NCBI GenBank assembly: GCA_028386065.3
Contig: JAKUCV010004340.1
Span: 1 to 64,000, forward strand
DNA from: Turnera subulata
Taxonomy: Eukaryota > Streptophyta > Magnoliopsida > Malpighiales > Passifloraceae
Reading direction: 5' to 3'
DNA: 64,000 bases
The notes below the pieces were generated by a model. The model searched no databases. It worked only from the letters and a program-made list of their open reading frames with translations, and was not told the DNA's origin. The stretch's first letter is position 1, and each line of letters begins with the position of its first letter. Positions 15,793-26,877 of the stretch are shown here, one piece after another. The translations under genes were made by a program, and so were the position numbers.

Positions 15793-16360
15793 CTTTTGGT
15801 CTTGGCTTAGTTATTTTATGATAGATTCCTTGTGTTGTGATTGTCTGTGCTTATTTCGAAAGTATTACGGTTGATATATATCTCTGTTTATCCTTCGTCG
15901 GTGAGCACTTTGGACTCACCCCTCGCCTGCGGGGTTTCATCCCGTAGGTTTGGTTGCTTCGTAGTTCAGGTACGATGTTCGATGGCTGCTGCTTTCTTCT
16001 CCACCTGACTCCGGATCCATACCTCCGCTGCATGTGCATATAAGTCTTCCGCTGCTGTATCATATATGTTGCTGTGTTGCTGCTTTCCTATATTGCTTAT
16101 GATGTTGATATACTGGATTGTGCTGCTTTGTTGAGCTTTGAGTGTGGATTGAATAATGGTCTCCGAGTGTGGGTGACAGATGTTGCTTTGTACTTTTACT
16201 GTATTTGGAATTTACCGTGTAGTATTTTGACTACTATGTACTGTCTGTTCCATCATTAAGAATAGTTTCGACACGTGTTTACTGTGTATGGTAAATACGG
16301 GTCGGGGCGCTTCATTCTTACCAGCATCTTTCCTCATACTCGACTTAATGAAAAGGATTA

Positions 16361-17223
16361 ATGTCACATTTAGTCCCTGTGTTGCCCCCTCAAATTGAAA
16401 TTCATCCTTGTGTTGAGTTTTGATTGGTTTTGATCCCTCAGTTGGTCAATTTTTTAAGGTTTTAGTCTTTTTTACCGATTTTACTCCTAAATTTAGGACT
16501 TTACTATTCAAACCAGTTTACCAACTTAAAATTCGACCCAACTAACCGACCCAACCCGGAACCCCATTAAAAAATCTTCAATAAATATATAACTCTATCT
16601 CCAAATATCAAAATTTTAGAAATCATTAAAAAAGTACAAAAAAAATTAAAATATTTTTTTAAAATAAAAAATCATAAAGTAAATTATTTTTTAGTTTAAA
16701 AATTTTTTAAAATATATTTTTTTTCTAGACAAGCAGAGAGAAAGATTACCACTCTAAGTCGACTATGCCTTTTTGACTACTGCTATAAGAGGACTTGTGT
16801 GGAGAAGAAAGGAGGGAAAAAAGAAAAAAAACTTAAATTTGCGAATTTTTAAATCAAAAAATAAAAAAAGAAAAGAAACAAACATGTGGAGAAGAAAGAT
16901 TTAAATTTTAAAATTTTTAAAATTTAAAAATAATTTGATTTATGATTTTTTAATTTTTAAAAAATAATTTGTATTTTTTATGATTTTAAAATTTTTTTAT
17001 ATTGGGGGGTAGAGTTATTCGTTTATTGGAGATTTTTGAATAAAGTTCCGGGTTGGGTCGAATTTCGGGTGGGTAAACTGGTTTGAACAGTAAAGTACTG
17101 AATTTAGGGGTAAAATCGGTAAAAAGGACTAAAACCTTAAAAAATTGACCAACTGAGGGATCAAAACTCAACACAAGGACGAATTTCAATTTGAGGAGGC
17201 AACACAGGGACGAAATGTGACAT
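16361..17223. mobile_element. Non-autonomous DNA element with ~250-bp terminal inverted repeats
   Basis: The left arm (16361 to about 16612) begins ATGTCACATTTAGTCCCTG. The right arm (about 16972-17223) is its reverse complement with scattered differences. The core between them is AT-rich and non-coding. Both ends abut TA (16359-16360, 17224-17225), a possible TA duplication, but the palindromic ATTAAT context makes this uncertain. The superfamily is not assigned. Confidence 0.8.
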
Positions 17224-17248
17224 TAATAATATGGGTTACTCAAAACTA

Positions 17249-17425
17249 ATGTGGAGTTGGTCTAAGTGGTAAGCGATTTGGTTCTAATTAAGTGAAATAT
17301 TAGGTTTGAGTATTCCACTAAAAATTTCTATTAAGAGACTCACCCACCATAACCAGGTGCGTGATCCGGGTCGAATCCAAATTAGTCGTCGCGAAGCTCC
17401 GAGTACCGAATGGGAAACAAAAGGG
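17249..17425 (+). mobile_element. tRNA-derived SINE
   Basis: The 5' end has a box A-like TGGTCTAAGTGGTAAG and, about 40 bp on, a box B-like GGTTTGAGTATTCC, the internal RNA polymerase III promoter of tRNA-type SINEs. The 3' part ends GAGTACCGAATGGGAAAC followed by an A-rich tail, resembling ends of plant SINEs. AAAACTA flanks it at 17242-17248 and 17426-17432, a plausible 7-bp target-site duplication. Confidence 0.65.
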
Positions 17426-17432
17426 AAAACTA

Positions 17433-18374
17433 TATATATATGGTGTGGATTGCCTTGGAAGGTAATTGTTCATATAATATTATATTCTTTTTCCCAAAAT
17501 TATACGGTATATATGTAAAATAGATCACGCTCCCTAGATGGGATAACTGATCCAACCTTTTCATTCTCTAGTGTTAAATAAATTATTGATAGTTCATAGT
17601 TCTTGATTTAATCGTTATTGTCTGTCATTTAAGTTGCATTGAATTTATATAATTATTTTTTATACTAGTGGATGTTAATTTATTTAATTATTTTCAAAAT
17701 TTAAGGAAGAACTAAAGATATAATCACGTTATGTGGATCATAATCACTTAATAATAGAAATTTCACAAAAGGATTTGCATTAAAAAAAAATTCGCATAAG
17801 GAAGAACGAGTACTTATGCTCATCACTTTTAGGGATAGATAGATGCACATATATAATTTTTCTCTACCGAATAATTTCAAAAATTTTGACATTTTGAAAT
17901 CCCTCCAATTAATGGAAGAGAACAACTAAATTCTAAGCAATTCTCTGCGTTTCGAAGGTCAACGAAATGTTTTCTTCGTATTCAGTTAAATACAAATTAT
18001 CCTTACGAACAGCGAAAAGTTTTTTTCAAAATGTTTCGGTAACATTCATGTTTACTTACTGAGGGGATGCAAGATATACAGTAATGGAAGATAAGGCAAG
18101 ACAATTCAAAACAAACAATGGATTTAGGCATCAACATATTCTTTTTGGGTCAAAGGTATTTCGTTATATATAAATTTAAGGAAGAACATTTTGCATTCTG
18201 CAATCAAAAACTATATCGCTCACGTTTTGTTTTTATTCAAGCTCACTTGAGCAAATTTTCTACAATTTACTCAAGAAACAAATTGGATTCCTTCTCGGGG
18301 CCGGGATGATTATTTCCCTCATGTCACCTCATTTTAATTAGGGAGCGTCGATTCAAATGTTCAGTCTTTTTGGT
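17433..18374. other. Gene-free interval and 3' flank of the laccase gene
   Basis: AT-rich DNA with no convincing exon or repeat. The part nearest 18374 should contain the laccase 3' UTR and terminator, as that gene runs on the minus strand. Confidence 0.5.
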
Positions 18375-21232
18375 TTAACATTTTGGAAGATCTTTTGGAG
18401 GAGGCAAAAGTGACTGGTTAGGGCCTTTGCCATTATCCACCAAGAATGCCATCTTTAGTCCCCACGTAGTGTGTACTTCCAGATGGCAATGCATAAACCA
18501 CACCCCTGCAATTCCAAGAATAGATTGTTAGTGTCAACCAAAATATGGCAAAAGGTTGAAGCAGTATTTTTGTCAGCCAAGACAAAGAAACATGTAAAAG
18601 AAACTTACCAGGATTATCTGCACGAAATCTTATAGCAACCCATCCACCTGAAGGTACTCCAATGGTGTTTCTTTCAACCGGGTCAACAAGATTAAATTTC
18701 TTGGGATCCTGTTTTGGGTTGTAATTGCCAATGCCCCTGCCAACTGCAAAGAAGTTGAACCCGTGCAAATGGACTGGATGGTTCTCGGGGGCAATGATTC
18801 CTGTATCTTGCAACACAAGTTGCACAGTTGAGTTGTATTTCAATCTAAAGACCTTGGTTCCCGTAGTTGTCTGTAGATTTTGAGGTCCGGATCCAGTGAA
18901 ATTGAAAGTATGGGGTGGGTTTGCGGGGAAATCGGTGGTGAACACACCACTGATGTTAAAGAAATGGGCTTGAAGAAGTGCGGTGGTGGGCATAACGAAA
19001 GTGACATTGTTAATACTAGCCACAACCCTGCTTCCATTGGCGGCTTTGCAGGTAGGACAAGGGTTGACTCCCAGCCCAACCGTGAAGTAAAGGTTGTGAT
19101 CAATGGTTTGTGGGACTGTGGCTGGGTATTTCTTGGAGTTAAGGCTGCGCAGAGCGTTAGTGAACTGGTTGGCGATGGCGGTGGCGTTTTTGGGAGGCGG
19201 GGCGGTGAGTGTGGTGGGTGAGCTAGCAAGTGTGCCTGAATAGTGCAAAGTGGCTGTTGCTGTCATGTTATCAACCGCAACTGGAGCGTCCATGAACGGG
19301 GAGGCTGCAACCAAGTACTTGCCGCTGTTTTTGTCTGCCGTGACAAGTACATTTGTGGTCTGGCCCGGGGCAATTAGTACAACGTCTGTCTTGAAGGGTT
19401 TTACATAGGTGGCATCTACTTCCACAACTGTGAGATTGTGTCCTGCAATTTTGAAGAAGAGCTCCTCATTGAGTGCAGCATTGATCAGACGTAGTAAGTA
19501 GGTCTTGCCGCTTTCAACTGGCAATGTGAACCCGCCTGCAGATGAATTTGAAGAAAAGAGCAAAAACAGTTTGTTACTCCGTTAATTACAACTCCTAAAA
19601 AGTATATATAATATTCAATTTTACAATAGAATGTTCAGTTGCATTGCATTACCCTGTGTACCGCAGCCTGAGACAGTCCCTGGATGTCCATTGATAGTGT
19701 GGGCATCAGACACATTTGGCGCTAATCCTGATTTTAGAGCTTCATTAATAACAGCTTCAGTATCTGATTTCCACCATTCAGCTGCAATTTATTTCACCAA
19801 ATAAAATAACGTCAGGTTTTGCATATAAAGGTTTGGTTTATCAGTTCATTCTTCCCCATTTCCAACAATTCAACTTGTAAACATACACAGAAATTATAGT
19901 ATGTTTCCTGCTTGCTTACCTAATACAACCACCTGCTCCTCGTGTGGAGTAGGGAATGGATAGGGGACGCCACGCTTGGGCAAGATAACAATGGCGCCAT
20001 GGACAGTGGACCTCAGCCACAGAATATGTGCATGCCATAGAAGTGTACCCCTCTGTCCTGTGATTGTGAAATTGTACACATAGCTCTGCCCTGGCTGAAT
20101 TGGACATTGGGTTATGTATGCTGGCCCATCGGCCCAGCCGGTTCGCAACTGCCTAATCCCATGCCTGCCAGGTAAGAAGGGGGACTATTTTGAGAAACGC
20201 AAATAAATGGTTAATTAACAGCCTTTGAACATACCGTTCAAAAAAAAAAAAACAGCCTTTGAACATGGTCCGTTGGTTTAAGGATTAATGAAAAATGCAT
20301 TCTTTTTTACGATAAAAGTTCATGTTGTTGACTCACCAATGGATGGAGACATTGTATTTGACATGATTGACGACCTTTACAAGCACTGTATCGTCTTCCC
20401 TGGCATAAAGAGTGGGCCCTGGGAACTGTCCATTGACAGTAACAATGGGCTTGCTTGAACACAGCCTGGTGGTATTTTTCATCACGACCTGTTCATGTCA
20501 CCTCCGTATTAGATCAATTAAAGGGTCTACATTGAAATTTTGATGTACTCTGCTAACAAGAATGGTTAAAAGAAAACAAGCATTCAGAGGATAGCCTTAA
20601 TGTCCCCTCTTATTTTGAGTTTTTCTATGATCATGTATCACTTTAATTAGTGTTTCCTTGCGTTGGTGCATATATCAAACTAATTACTACAACAAAGTGT
20701 ACTAAAAGAATGGAATTTGCGTGTTGGTCAAAAACTAAGGGACGATGTGCAATAAATTATTGCAGGTAGTTAGTCCTCCTCTGTGTTGAATGAGCCTTTC
20801 AAATTGCAAGATTTCAGAAGTACACTGAATACTTAAGTTACTAGATTTAGAATGCCAGTAAACCTAAAGTTTTATGAATGCCAACAATGTATCATGCATA
20901 GTAATATTATTAACATCAGTATCCTAACAAAAGAAGAAGAAGAAGAATGCACGTAAGAGAAAGTATCCCTCTAGTGGATGCTAGAATTGCAGGGCAGTGG
21001 CATCCTTAATTTCACCACTTGAACGAAATGCTTGAATGGAGGAGGGATCGAATATGCCATTGACACTATATATAGACCTTAATTTTGAGCTGTTATGCGT
21101 CCAAATGGAAGAGCTTTATAAGATATAGTATGACAAACTTACATTAAACTTGTAATGCCGAACCCTGCACTCGACCAGAGCAGGGAAGAAAAGGCACACT
21201 GCAAGAAGCAGAAAACGAACCCAAGACTCCAT
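18375..21232 (-). CDS. Laccase (secreted multicopper oxidase), lignin-type
   Basis: Apoplastic p-diphenol:O2 oxidoreductase that couples monolignols while reducing oxygen to water. Six exons, minus strand: 21143-21232, 20337-20488, 19920-20164, 19653-19781, 18609-19535 and 18375-18505. All introns are GT-AG and phases agree, giving 557 aa, normal for plant laccases. Residues 1-22 are a signal peptide ([20 protein letters not shown]...). Copper ligands are visible as HWHG (H80, H82), WHAH (H125, H127), HPVHLHG (H458, H461, H463) and HCHLEVH (H520, C521, H522, H526). The protein ends [10 protein letters not shown]. Many N-glycosylation sequons are present. The general sequence resembles the LAC4/LAC17 lignin group, but I have not established orthology. 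Exon 5 contains a miR397 site. No lesion is seen and the gene appears functional. Confidence 0.95.
19466..19486 (-). promoter_or_regulatory. miR397 target site in laccase exon 5
   Basis: The plus strand here matches the known plant miR397a sequence at 19 of 21 positions, so the minus-strand mRNA is complementary to it. The two exceptions are a G:U wobble at miRNA position 15 and a mismatch at position 21. The seed and the cleavage site at positions 10-11 pair perfectly. The site encodes LINAALNE, the conserved laccase segment that miR397 is known to target. Confidence 0.85.
20217..20266 (+). repeat. 18-bp A-tailed micro-insertion in a laccase intron
   Basis: AACAGCCTTTGAACAT occurs at 20217-20232 and 20251-20266, inside the second intron. 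Between the copies lie ACCGTTC and 11 A residues. It is a perfect 16-bp direct repeat around an A-tailed scrap, in the antisense orientation relative to the gene. Confidence 0.75.
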
Positions 21233-21333
21233 GCCTTCCCTTACTGATTTTTCAGACAATCTTTTTCTTGTTTATTGGGGCTGCTTTCTTGCCTTTTCAG
21301 CTTGTTGCATTCATCTGTGACTTCCCACCTCGA

Positions 21334-21342
21334 CCTTATATA
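21334..21342 (-). promoter_or_regulatory. TATA box of the laccase gene
   Basis: The minus strand reads TATATAAGG about 105 bp upstream of the laccase ATG at 21232, an ordinary TATA-to-start distance for a plant gene with a short leader. Confidence 0.65.
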
Positions 21343-21379
21343 GGGTATAGGAAAATTGCTGCCATGTCATTTTTCCTGG

Positions 21380-21386
21380 GTTAGGT
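21380..21386 (-). promoter_or_regulatory. AC-III / SMRE-type MYB element upstream of the laccase TATA box
   Basis: The minus strand reads ACCTAAC, preceded by ACCC, about 40 bp upstream of the TATA box. ACCTAAC is the AC-III element and fits the SMRE consensus bound by the secondary-wall MYB regulators (MYB46/83, MYB58/63) that activate lignin genes. A heptamer can occur by chance. Its position and the gene type raise the odds. Confidence 0.5.
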
Positions 21387-21857
21387 GGGTTGTGGAATTC
21401 TTAAAAATGAAGAATTCAAAGCTAATCTGTCCTCATTTCGTACATGTTACATAAAGTATCCCTTTTAATGACCAACATTTGTATGGAAATTAAACACTTA
21501 CTCATACCATTACTAATTTCACGTACCTGGGAACTTAAAGGGAAAACTCGTGTTGGTTGGGATTTATGGCAAAAATAAAGCTAATGTATCAGCATCATCC
21601 ACACCTTTGGTTCTAATCGTTGAAACATAGAACTCCAACCAAACAAGAAAAATAATAACAAAAATAGAATAAAAATGAACTTTTTGTCGAGACAGAGACT
21701 ATCCAGCCATCTTTTTTTTTTTTTAAAAAAAATTTTCGCTTCCTATTGAAAGAAACTGAATTTTCCTATTGAGCTACCTGGGTCAATAATCTACCACTGG
21801 ATATACGAAGTATTTTTCTTTTTTCTTATTGAAATATTGAAGTGTTTTCTATCCAAG

Positions 21858-22654
21858 GGGGATTGGGCTCCTCTCCAGTTGGGGGTAACAGGATAAATCC
21901 TGTTACTCCAATCTCAACCGTTGAATTAAATCTAACGGTTGATAATTACTTTATATTAAAAAAATAATTTTTCATTTCAAGATCTAGGAATCTAACGCCA
22001 GTATATTTCAGTTTCAAAAACCTCAAAACCCAACCCAAGGATAACTACACAAAAAGAAGAGAACAAAAGAATACACAGAATCAAAATATATTCTACTCTT
22101 CTTGTACCAAGAGTTCTTTCCACGCATTAGTTTAAGAATGAGGGTGGATTTTGAAGAAGGAGAAGAATGGATTCTAAGGTTGGTTATAACTCCATCTGAT
22201 TGTTTAGCAAATCCACTCATCAGTTATTTTTACTCTACTCTTTGCAATAATTATCAGCCCATCTCTCAAAAAAAGAAAAAGAAATTCTTTCTTTTCAAAT
22301 CTTTTTTATCTCCCTCTCTCTATGTATTGTGTATAAAAATTAAACGGGGAGAAGATATCCTTTGTAGTTTTGTTGTCACTGATATCTGAGGTTTGTTTGG
22401 GGAAATCAGTTTGCAGATCCAAACAATTGAGAACAAGAAAAGGAGAGAAGATGAACAAACACGAAGAAGAGAAGCCAATTTAGTTTTTTGAGTAAAGAGA
22501 ATAGAAGTCAATTAAATATTTAGTATCACGTACTTAGTAAAAAATTATCTTTTTAATATAAAATAATTATCAACCGTTAGATTTAATTTAACGGTTGAGA
22601 TTAGAATAACAGGATCTATCCTGTTACCCTCAACTGGAGAGGAGCCCAATCCTT
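21858..22654. mobile_element. Non-autonomous TIR element, about 0.8 kb with ~115-bp inverted repeats
   Basis: The left arm (about 21858-21976) contains GGATTGGGCTCCTCTCCAG, TAACAGGATAAATCCTGTTA and CAACCGTTGAATTAAATC. The right arm (about 22538-22654) is the reverse complement with few changes. AAG lies outside both arms and may be a 3-bp duplication, but the exact ends are ambiguous. The core has no recognisable coding sequence. Confidence 0.8.
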
Positions 22655-22657
22655 AAG

Positions 22658-24480
22658 TCATCGTTTCAAAGAATTGAAAGTATTCATTGCTCGGCCTTTC
22701 CTTATCGTTATGCTAACTTTGTTTTAGTTCTGTTTTTATTTTACCAATGATTCCTTTCAAAGAACTTGATTTTTCGAAGGTGACTTTATTTTAAATTTGC
22801 AACTCTTTTTAAGTCTCAAATCAGAATATCAGTCCTGCGAAGAAGACATAATATGCCCATTGAGTTTTTTCGAATTATTTTTTCATTTTTGGTTAAACCA
22901 TGATCCTAACTACTACAATAATATAATTCTATTCTCAAGTATTCCGTAAAAGAATATGTTGTATCTAGTTAGGGAAGCTTAGATACCAAGAGAATCAATG
23001 GTTGAGGAATACCTTTCATGTCATTTATCAGATGGTAACCCAACATGAAAATCATGGCTAGTTTGAAAGCAAAGATTAAACCGACGGTGGGTAAGTAACA
23101 ACTCTCTCATCACCCTCCCTAAATTGGCAACTCAGTACCCTACTTCCTCCACCGCCAATTACACTCGGATACATCCAGATAGTATAAGAGTTTAATCACT
23201 TAATTAAGTTTATATGTTCAACATCGAAAGTGACACTACATGTTAACAATCTAATCTCACCTCTCCTAATCCCAATTATTGAGACATCATCAATAATTAG
23301 TTCGTTTAATTTTACATCTAATTATTCTGTACAAGTTAAGCAATAAGGTTTTACGTTTCATGTTTTCAAAATGTAGTAGCGTATATAATCTATATGCAAC
23401 GATCTTCTTCTTTCTTTAGAAAGTTTAAAGGGTCGATAGATATGGATGTGAAACAATTTTATGTTGCGCAGTTGCGCTCTTATGTAAGTTTATTAGAGGA
23501 CCACTCACCAGACCGTACCTCATCCTACAAAATCTATCCAACACCTGATTTCTACGCATTTTAGCATCATATATCTTTTTAAGTAAATGATGGATTTGCG
23601 AGGGAAAGGCAGTTGATTCATGAATATAATTACATGACATGAAAAGGTTGTCAAAAGTGAGTTGCATAAAGGAAAATCATTTTCTTTTCTGTTTTCTTTG
23701 TTTTTAAATGAAAAGGCATTATAGTTCTAGCGTAAGCATTGTTGCCTAACTAATAGAGCAGACAGCAAATTAGGTTGGGTCAGCAGCAAAACTTCATGGG
23801 CCGAATGTACTGATAATGCAGCCCAAGTTCGATTTTAGTGTCGCAATGTGAGCAAGCCCATATGTTCCGGCAGCTAAAATAGCAAGTTCCGTTGTATTGT
23901 ATGCTCGAAATCAGAGACCCAGCCAGCCAATGGGTTTTGTAGTTCTGTGACCACCATGCCCAGTACTAAGTAAGTTCGTTCTTTTTGGATTGGTACTGGT
24001 AGTAGTAGCTTAGTGGAGGACTAGATTTCTTTCCTTAGGAAGTGTGCCAGAAGCATTAAACTAGCGAAAGCGGACTTGGAAACCCACTTGGTGCAAGATT
24101 GATGAAGGCATGGGGGGTTACAGCTTCCTTTTGTAAATTTGAGTTTCTGATATGTATAGATGATGGCACAGCTTAGCTGACCGCTACCTGTAGAGAAAGG
24201 AAAGAGTTGTCAGGTTGAATTGCGTGCCCAAGTTAAATTCAAGAAAAAAAAAATACTACTAGTTGTCAGATTGAAATTAAATATGAGCCAGGAATTTATG
24301 GCTGCTCAGGATTGAGTTTCTTAAAGGCCTCGGCGACAACAGGTTGTAGCCCATAGGATGCGTTCCTTTTCTAATCAATGGAGCTGAGCAGAGACACTAT
24401 ACTTCTAATACAGAACCACTTAGAGGTCAATGTGCGTTGCGTGTTAGTAATGCTTTATCGTTTGCCTGGCTTAAAAGTTA
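22658..24480. other. Gene-free interval upstream of the first peptide transporter
   Basis: No exon, RNA gene or clear repeat is recognised. The last several hundred bases are presumably promoter of the gene at 24600. Confidence 0.45.
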
Positions 24481-24492
24481 AGCGCACCTTTG

Positions 24493-24500
24493 TATATAAT
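24493..24500 (+). promoter_or_regulatory. Possible TATA box of the first peptide transporter
   Basis: TATATAAT lies 100 bp upstream of the ATG at 24600, a reasonable core-promoter position. No other element is claimed. Confidence 0.45.
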
Positions 24501-24599
24501 CTCCCATTTCAGATATCAAGATAATCAAATCATAGCTAGCCAGAGTAATAAAAAGAGTTGAACAAAAGATATTGAAGCATCACAAGGTTGTGGACAACA

Positions 24600-26654
24600 A
24601 TGGCAGAAGAAGATTGTTTTACTAAGGATGGAACGACCGACTTCCGTGGCAATCCTGCCGTCAAGAAGAAAACAGGAACCTGGAAGGCCTGCCCTTATGT
24701 CCTAGGCAATTTTCATGACGACATTTTTGTTGTTAATTAATTAGTTGCCAATTTTATGCTAATATCTCTCTTTTTGTTCTTTTCTTTTTTCCTGATTCAT
24801 TTGTCCATCTATGACTTGCCTGCAGGAAATGAATGTTGCGAAAGATTGGCATACTATGGGATTAACACAAATTTAGTGAACTATCTGAAGTTTCAACTGA
24901 ACCAGAGCAGTGTTGTGGCCGTCAATAATGTCACAAATTGGTCCGGCACATGCTATGTCATGCCATTACTTGGAGCTTTCTTGGCAGATGCCTACTTGGG
25001 AAGATATTGGACGATTGCTAGTTTTTCTATAATCTATGTCTTTGTAAGTTTGGACTAATCCAGTTCCTTTACTTTCATTTTGAATTTGCAGACGTAGCGT
25101 TGATTAAAGCTGCTAATCTTTTCACAGGGAATGACATTGTTGACATTATCAGCATCATTACATGGATTGAAACCATACTGTGACGATAAGAATGTTTGCC
25201 ACCCAACAGGGTCGCAAACTGCAGTTTTCTTTCTAGGCCTATACCTTATTGCGCTGGGGACAGGAGGCATTAAGCCTTGTGTGTCTTCATTTGGTGCCGA
25301 CCAATTCGATGACTCTGATGAAGGTGAGAAGAAAAAGAAGAGTTCCTTCTTCAACTGGTTCTATTTTTCTATCAATATTGGTGCCCTTGTAGCTGCCTCT
25401 GTGCTTGTTTGGATACAAACAAATGTGGGGTGGGCCTGGGGCTTTGGTATTCCAGCCGTGGCGATGGCGATTGCTGTAGTGAGTTTCTTCTCCGGAACTC
25501 GATTGTATAGGAACCAGAGGCCAGGAGGAAGCCCCTTGACACGTATCTGCCAAGTATTTGTTGCATCCTTCAGGAAATTAAGAGTAGAAGTCCCTCATGA
25601 TAAGTCTCTTCTGTTTGAGACTGCAGATTATGAGTCTGCTGTTGTTGGAAGCCGTAAGCTTGACCACACAAAACAACTAAGGTATATGTTAGACCAGTTG
25701 TTGAAACAAAATTTGTACTGCTCAAGCTTAGAATATTGAGGTTATCTGCTAGGAATTACGATGAACTTTTTCATTTTTTAACAAAAGAGGGTTACTAATG
25801 TTATTTCTTTTGTGAATGTAAGTTTCTTTGACAAGGCAGCAGTGGAGACGCCATCAGATCGAGTGAAAGGCTCGGTTAATCCTTGGAGACTATGCACAGT
25901 GACTCAGGTGGAAGAGCTCAAATCCATAGTACGGTTGCTTCCAGTATGGGCAACTGGTATAATCTTTTCTGCTGTATATAGCCAGATGGGAACCTTATTT
26001 GTCCTCCAAGGCAACACAATGGACCTTCACATGGGCAATTCCTTTGAGATCCCTTCTGCCTCCCTCTCCCTCTTTGACACAATAAGTGTCATTTTGTGGG
26101 TACCAATCTATGACCGTCTCATTGTCCCATTTGCAAGGAGGTACACCGGCCACAAGAATGGATTCACCCAGCTTCAAAGAATAGCAGTTGGCCTTGTGAT
26201 CTCCATCTTTGCCATGTTGGCTGCTGGGACCTTGGAACTTGTGAGACTCCGGGAGGTCCAGAAGCACAACTACTATGAACTAAAGCACATTCCTATGTCT
26301 GTGTTCTGGCAAGTTCCTCAGTATTTCATCATAGGTTGTGCAGAAGTTTTCACTTTCATTGGACAACTTGAGTTCTTCTATGAGCAGGCGCCTGATGCCA
26401 TGAGGAGTCTGTGTTCGGCTCTGTCACTCACAACTGCTGCACTTGGGAACTACTTAAGTACATTTCTGGTTAATGTTGTCACAGATTTCAGCACTAGGCA
26501 TGGGAGGCCTGGCTGGATACCGGACAACCTGAACTATGGTCATCTTCATTACTTCTTCTGGCTTTTGGCAGTACTTAGTGTGATGAACTTGGGGTTCTAT
26601 CTCTTGGTTGCCAGGTGGTACACTTACAAAAAGGCTGTGGTGTCTGGCCAATGA
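24600..26654 (+). CDS. NPF8-type proton-coupled di/tripeptide transporter (PTR1/PTR5-like), copy 1
   Basis: Membrane symporter of the NRT1/PTR (NPF) family, moving small peptides with protons. Exons: 24600-24705, 24826-25043, 25128-25681 and 25823-26654, giving 569 aa with consistent phases. The N-terminus [20 protein letters not shown], the proton-coupling motif ECCER (residues 38-42), the PTR2 signature FYFSINIG, and a C-terminal half with [21 protein letters not shown] all fit NPF8. About 12 hydrophobic segments are evident. Two splice sites are unusual. Intron 1 begins with GC (TAG|GCAATT) where copy 2 has GT. Intron 3 ends in TAAG, yielding Ser at a junction where copy 2 has Lys. No stop or frameshift is present. 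The exon plan is identical to the gene at 32134, so they are tandem duplicates. A LINE sits 86 bp past the stop codon. Confidence 0.92.
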
Positions 26655-26877
26655 TTATTGTCTCACAATCTTATGGGGGTTAACTTCGATGTAGTTTTAC
26701 TTCTTTTCTTGTCAAATTTAGTAATCGGTTTGCTTGTTTTTTTTTTTGATGAATACGAAATTTTATTGAGAATCAAAGAACTGGTGGATTAAGATACGTC
26801 ATCAGGATGATGATCAGACTTAACCACCAGATATCAACAAATACAGAAGAAAGGAAGCATACAAACATACACCCTTC

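Noticed and set aside
18880..19221. Plus-strand frame of 113 codons
   Set aside because: It is the antisense shadow of laccase exon 5.
22102..22389. 95-codon plus-strand frame inside the TIR element
   Set aside because: No recognisable domain, contains a poly-Lys/Phe low-complexity part, and lies in the AT-rich core of a non-autonomous element.
24696..24705. GT at 24699-24700 as the donor of transporter intron 1
   Set aside because: It would drop three conserved residues and leave the next exon out of phase. Only the GC at 24706 gives the conserved GNECCER frame.
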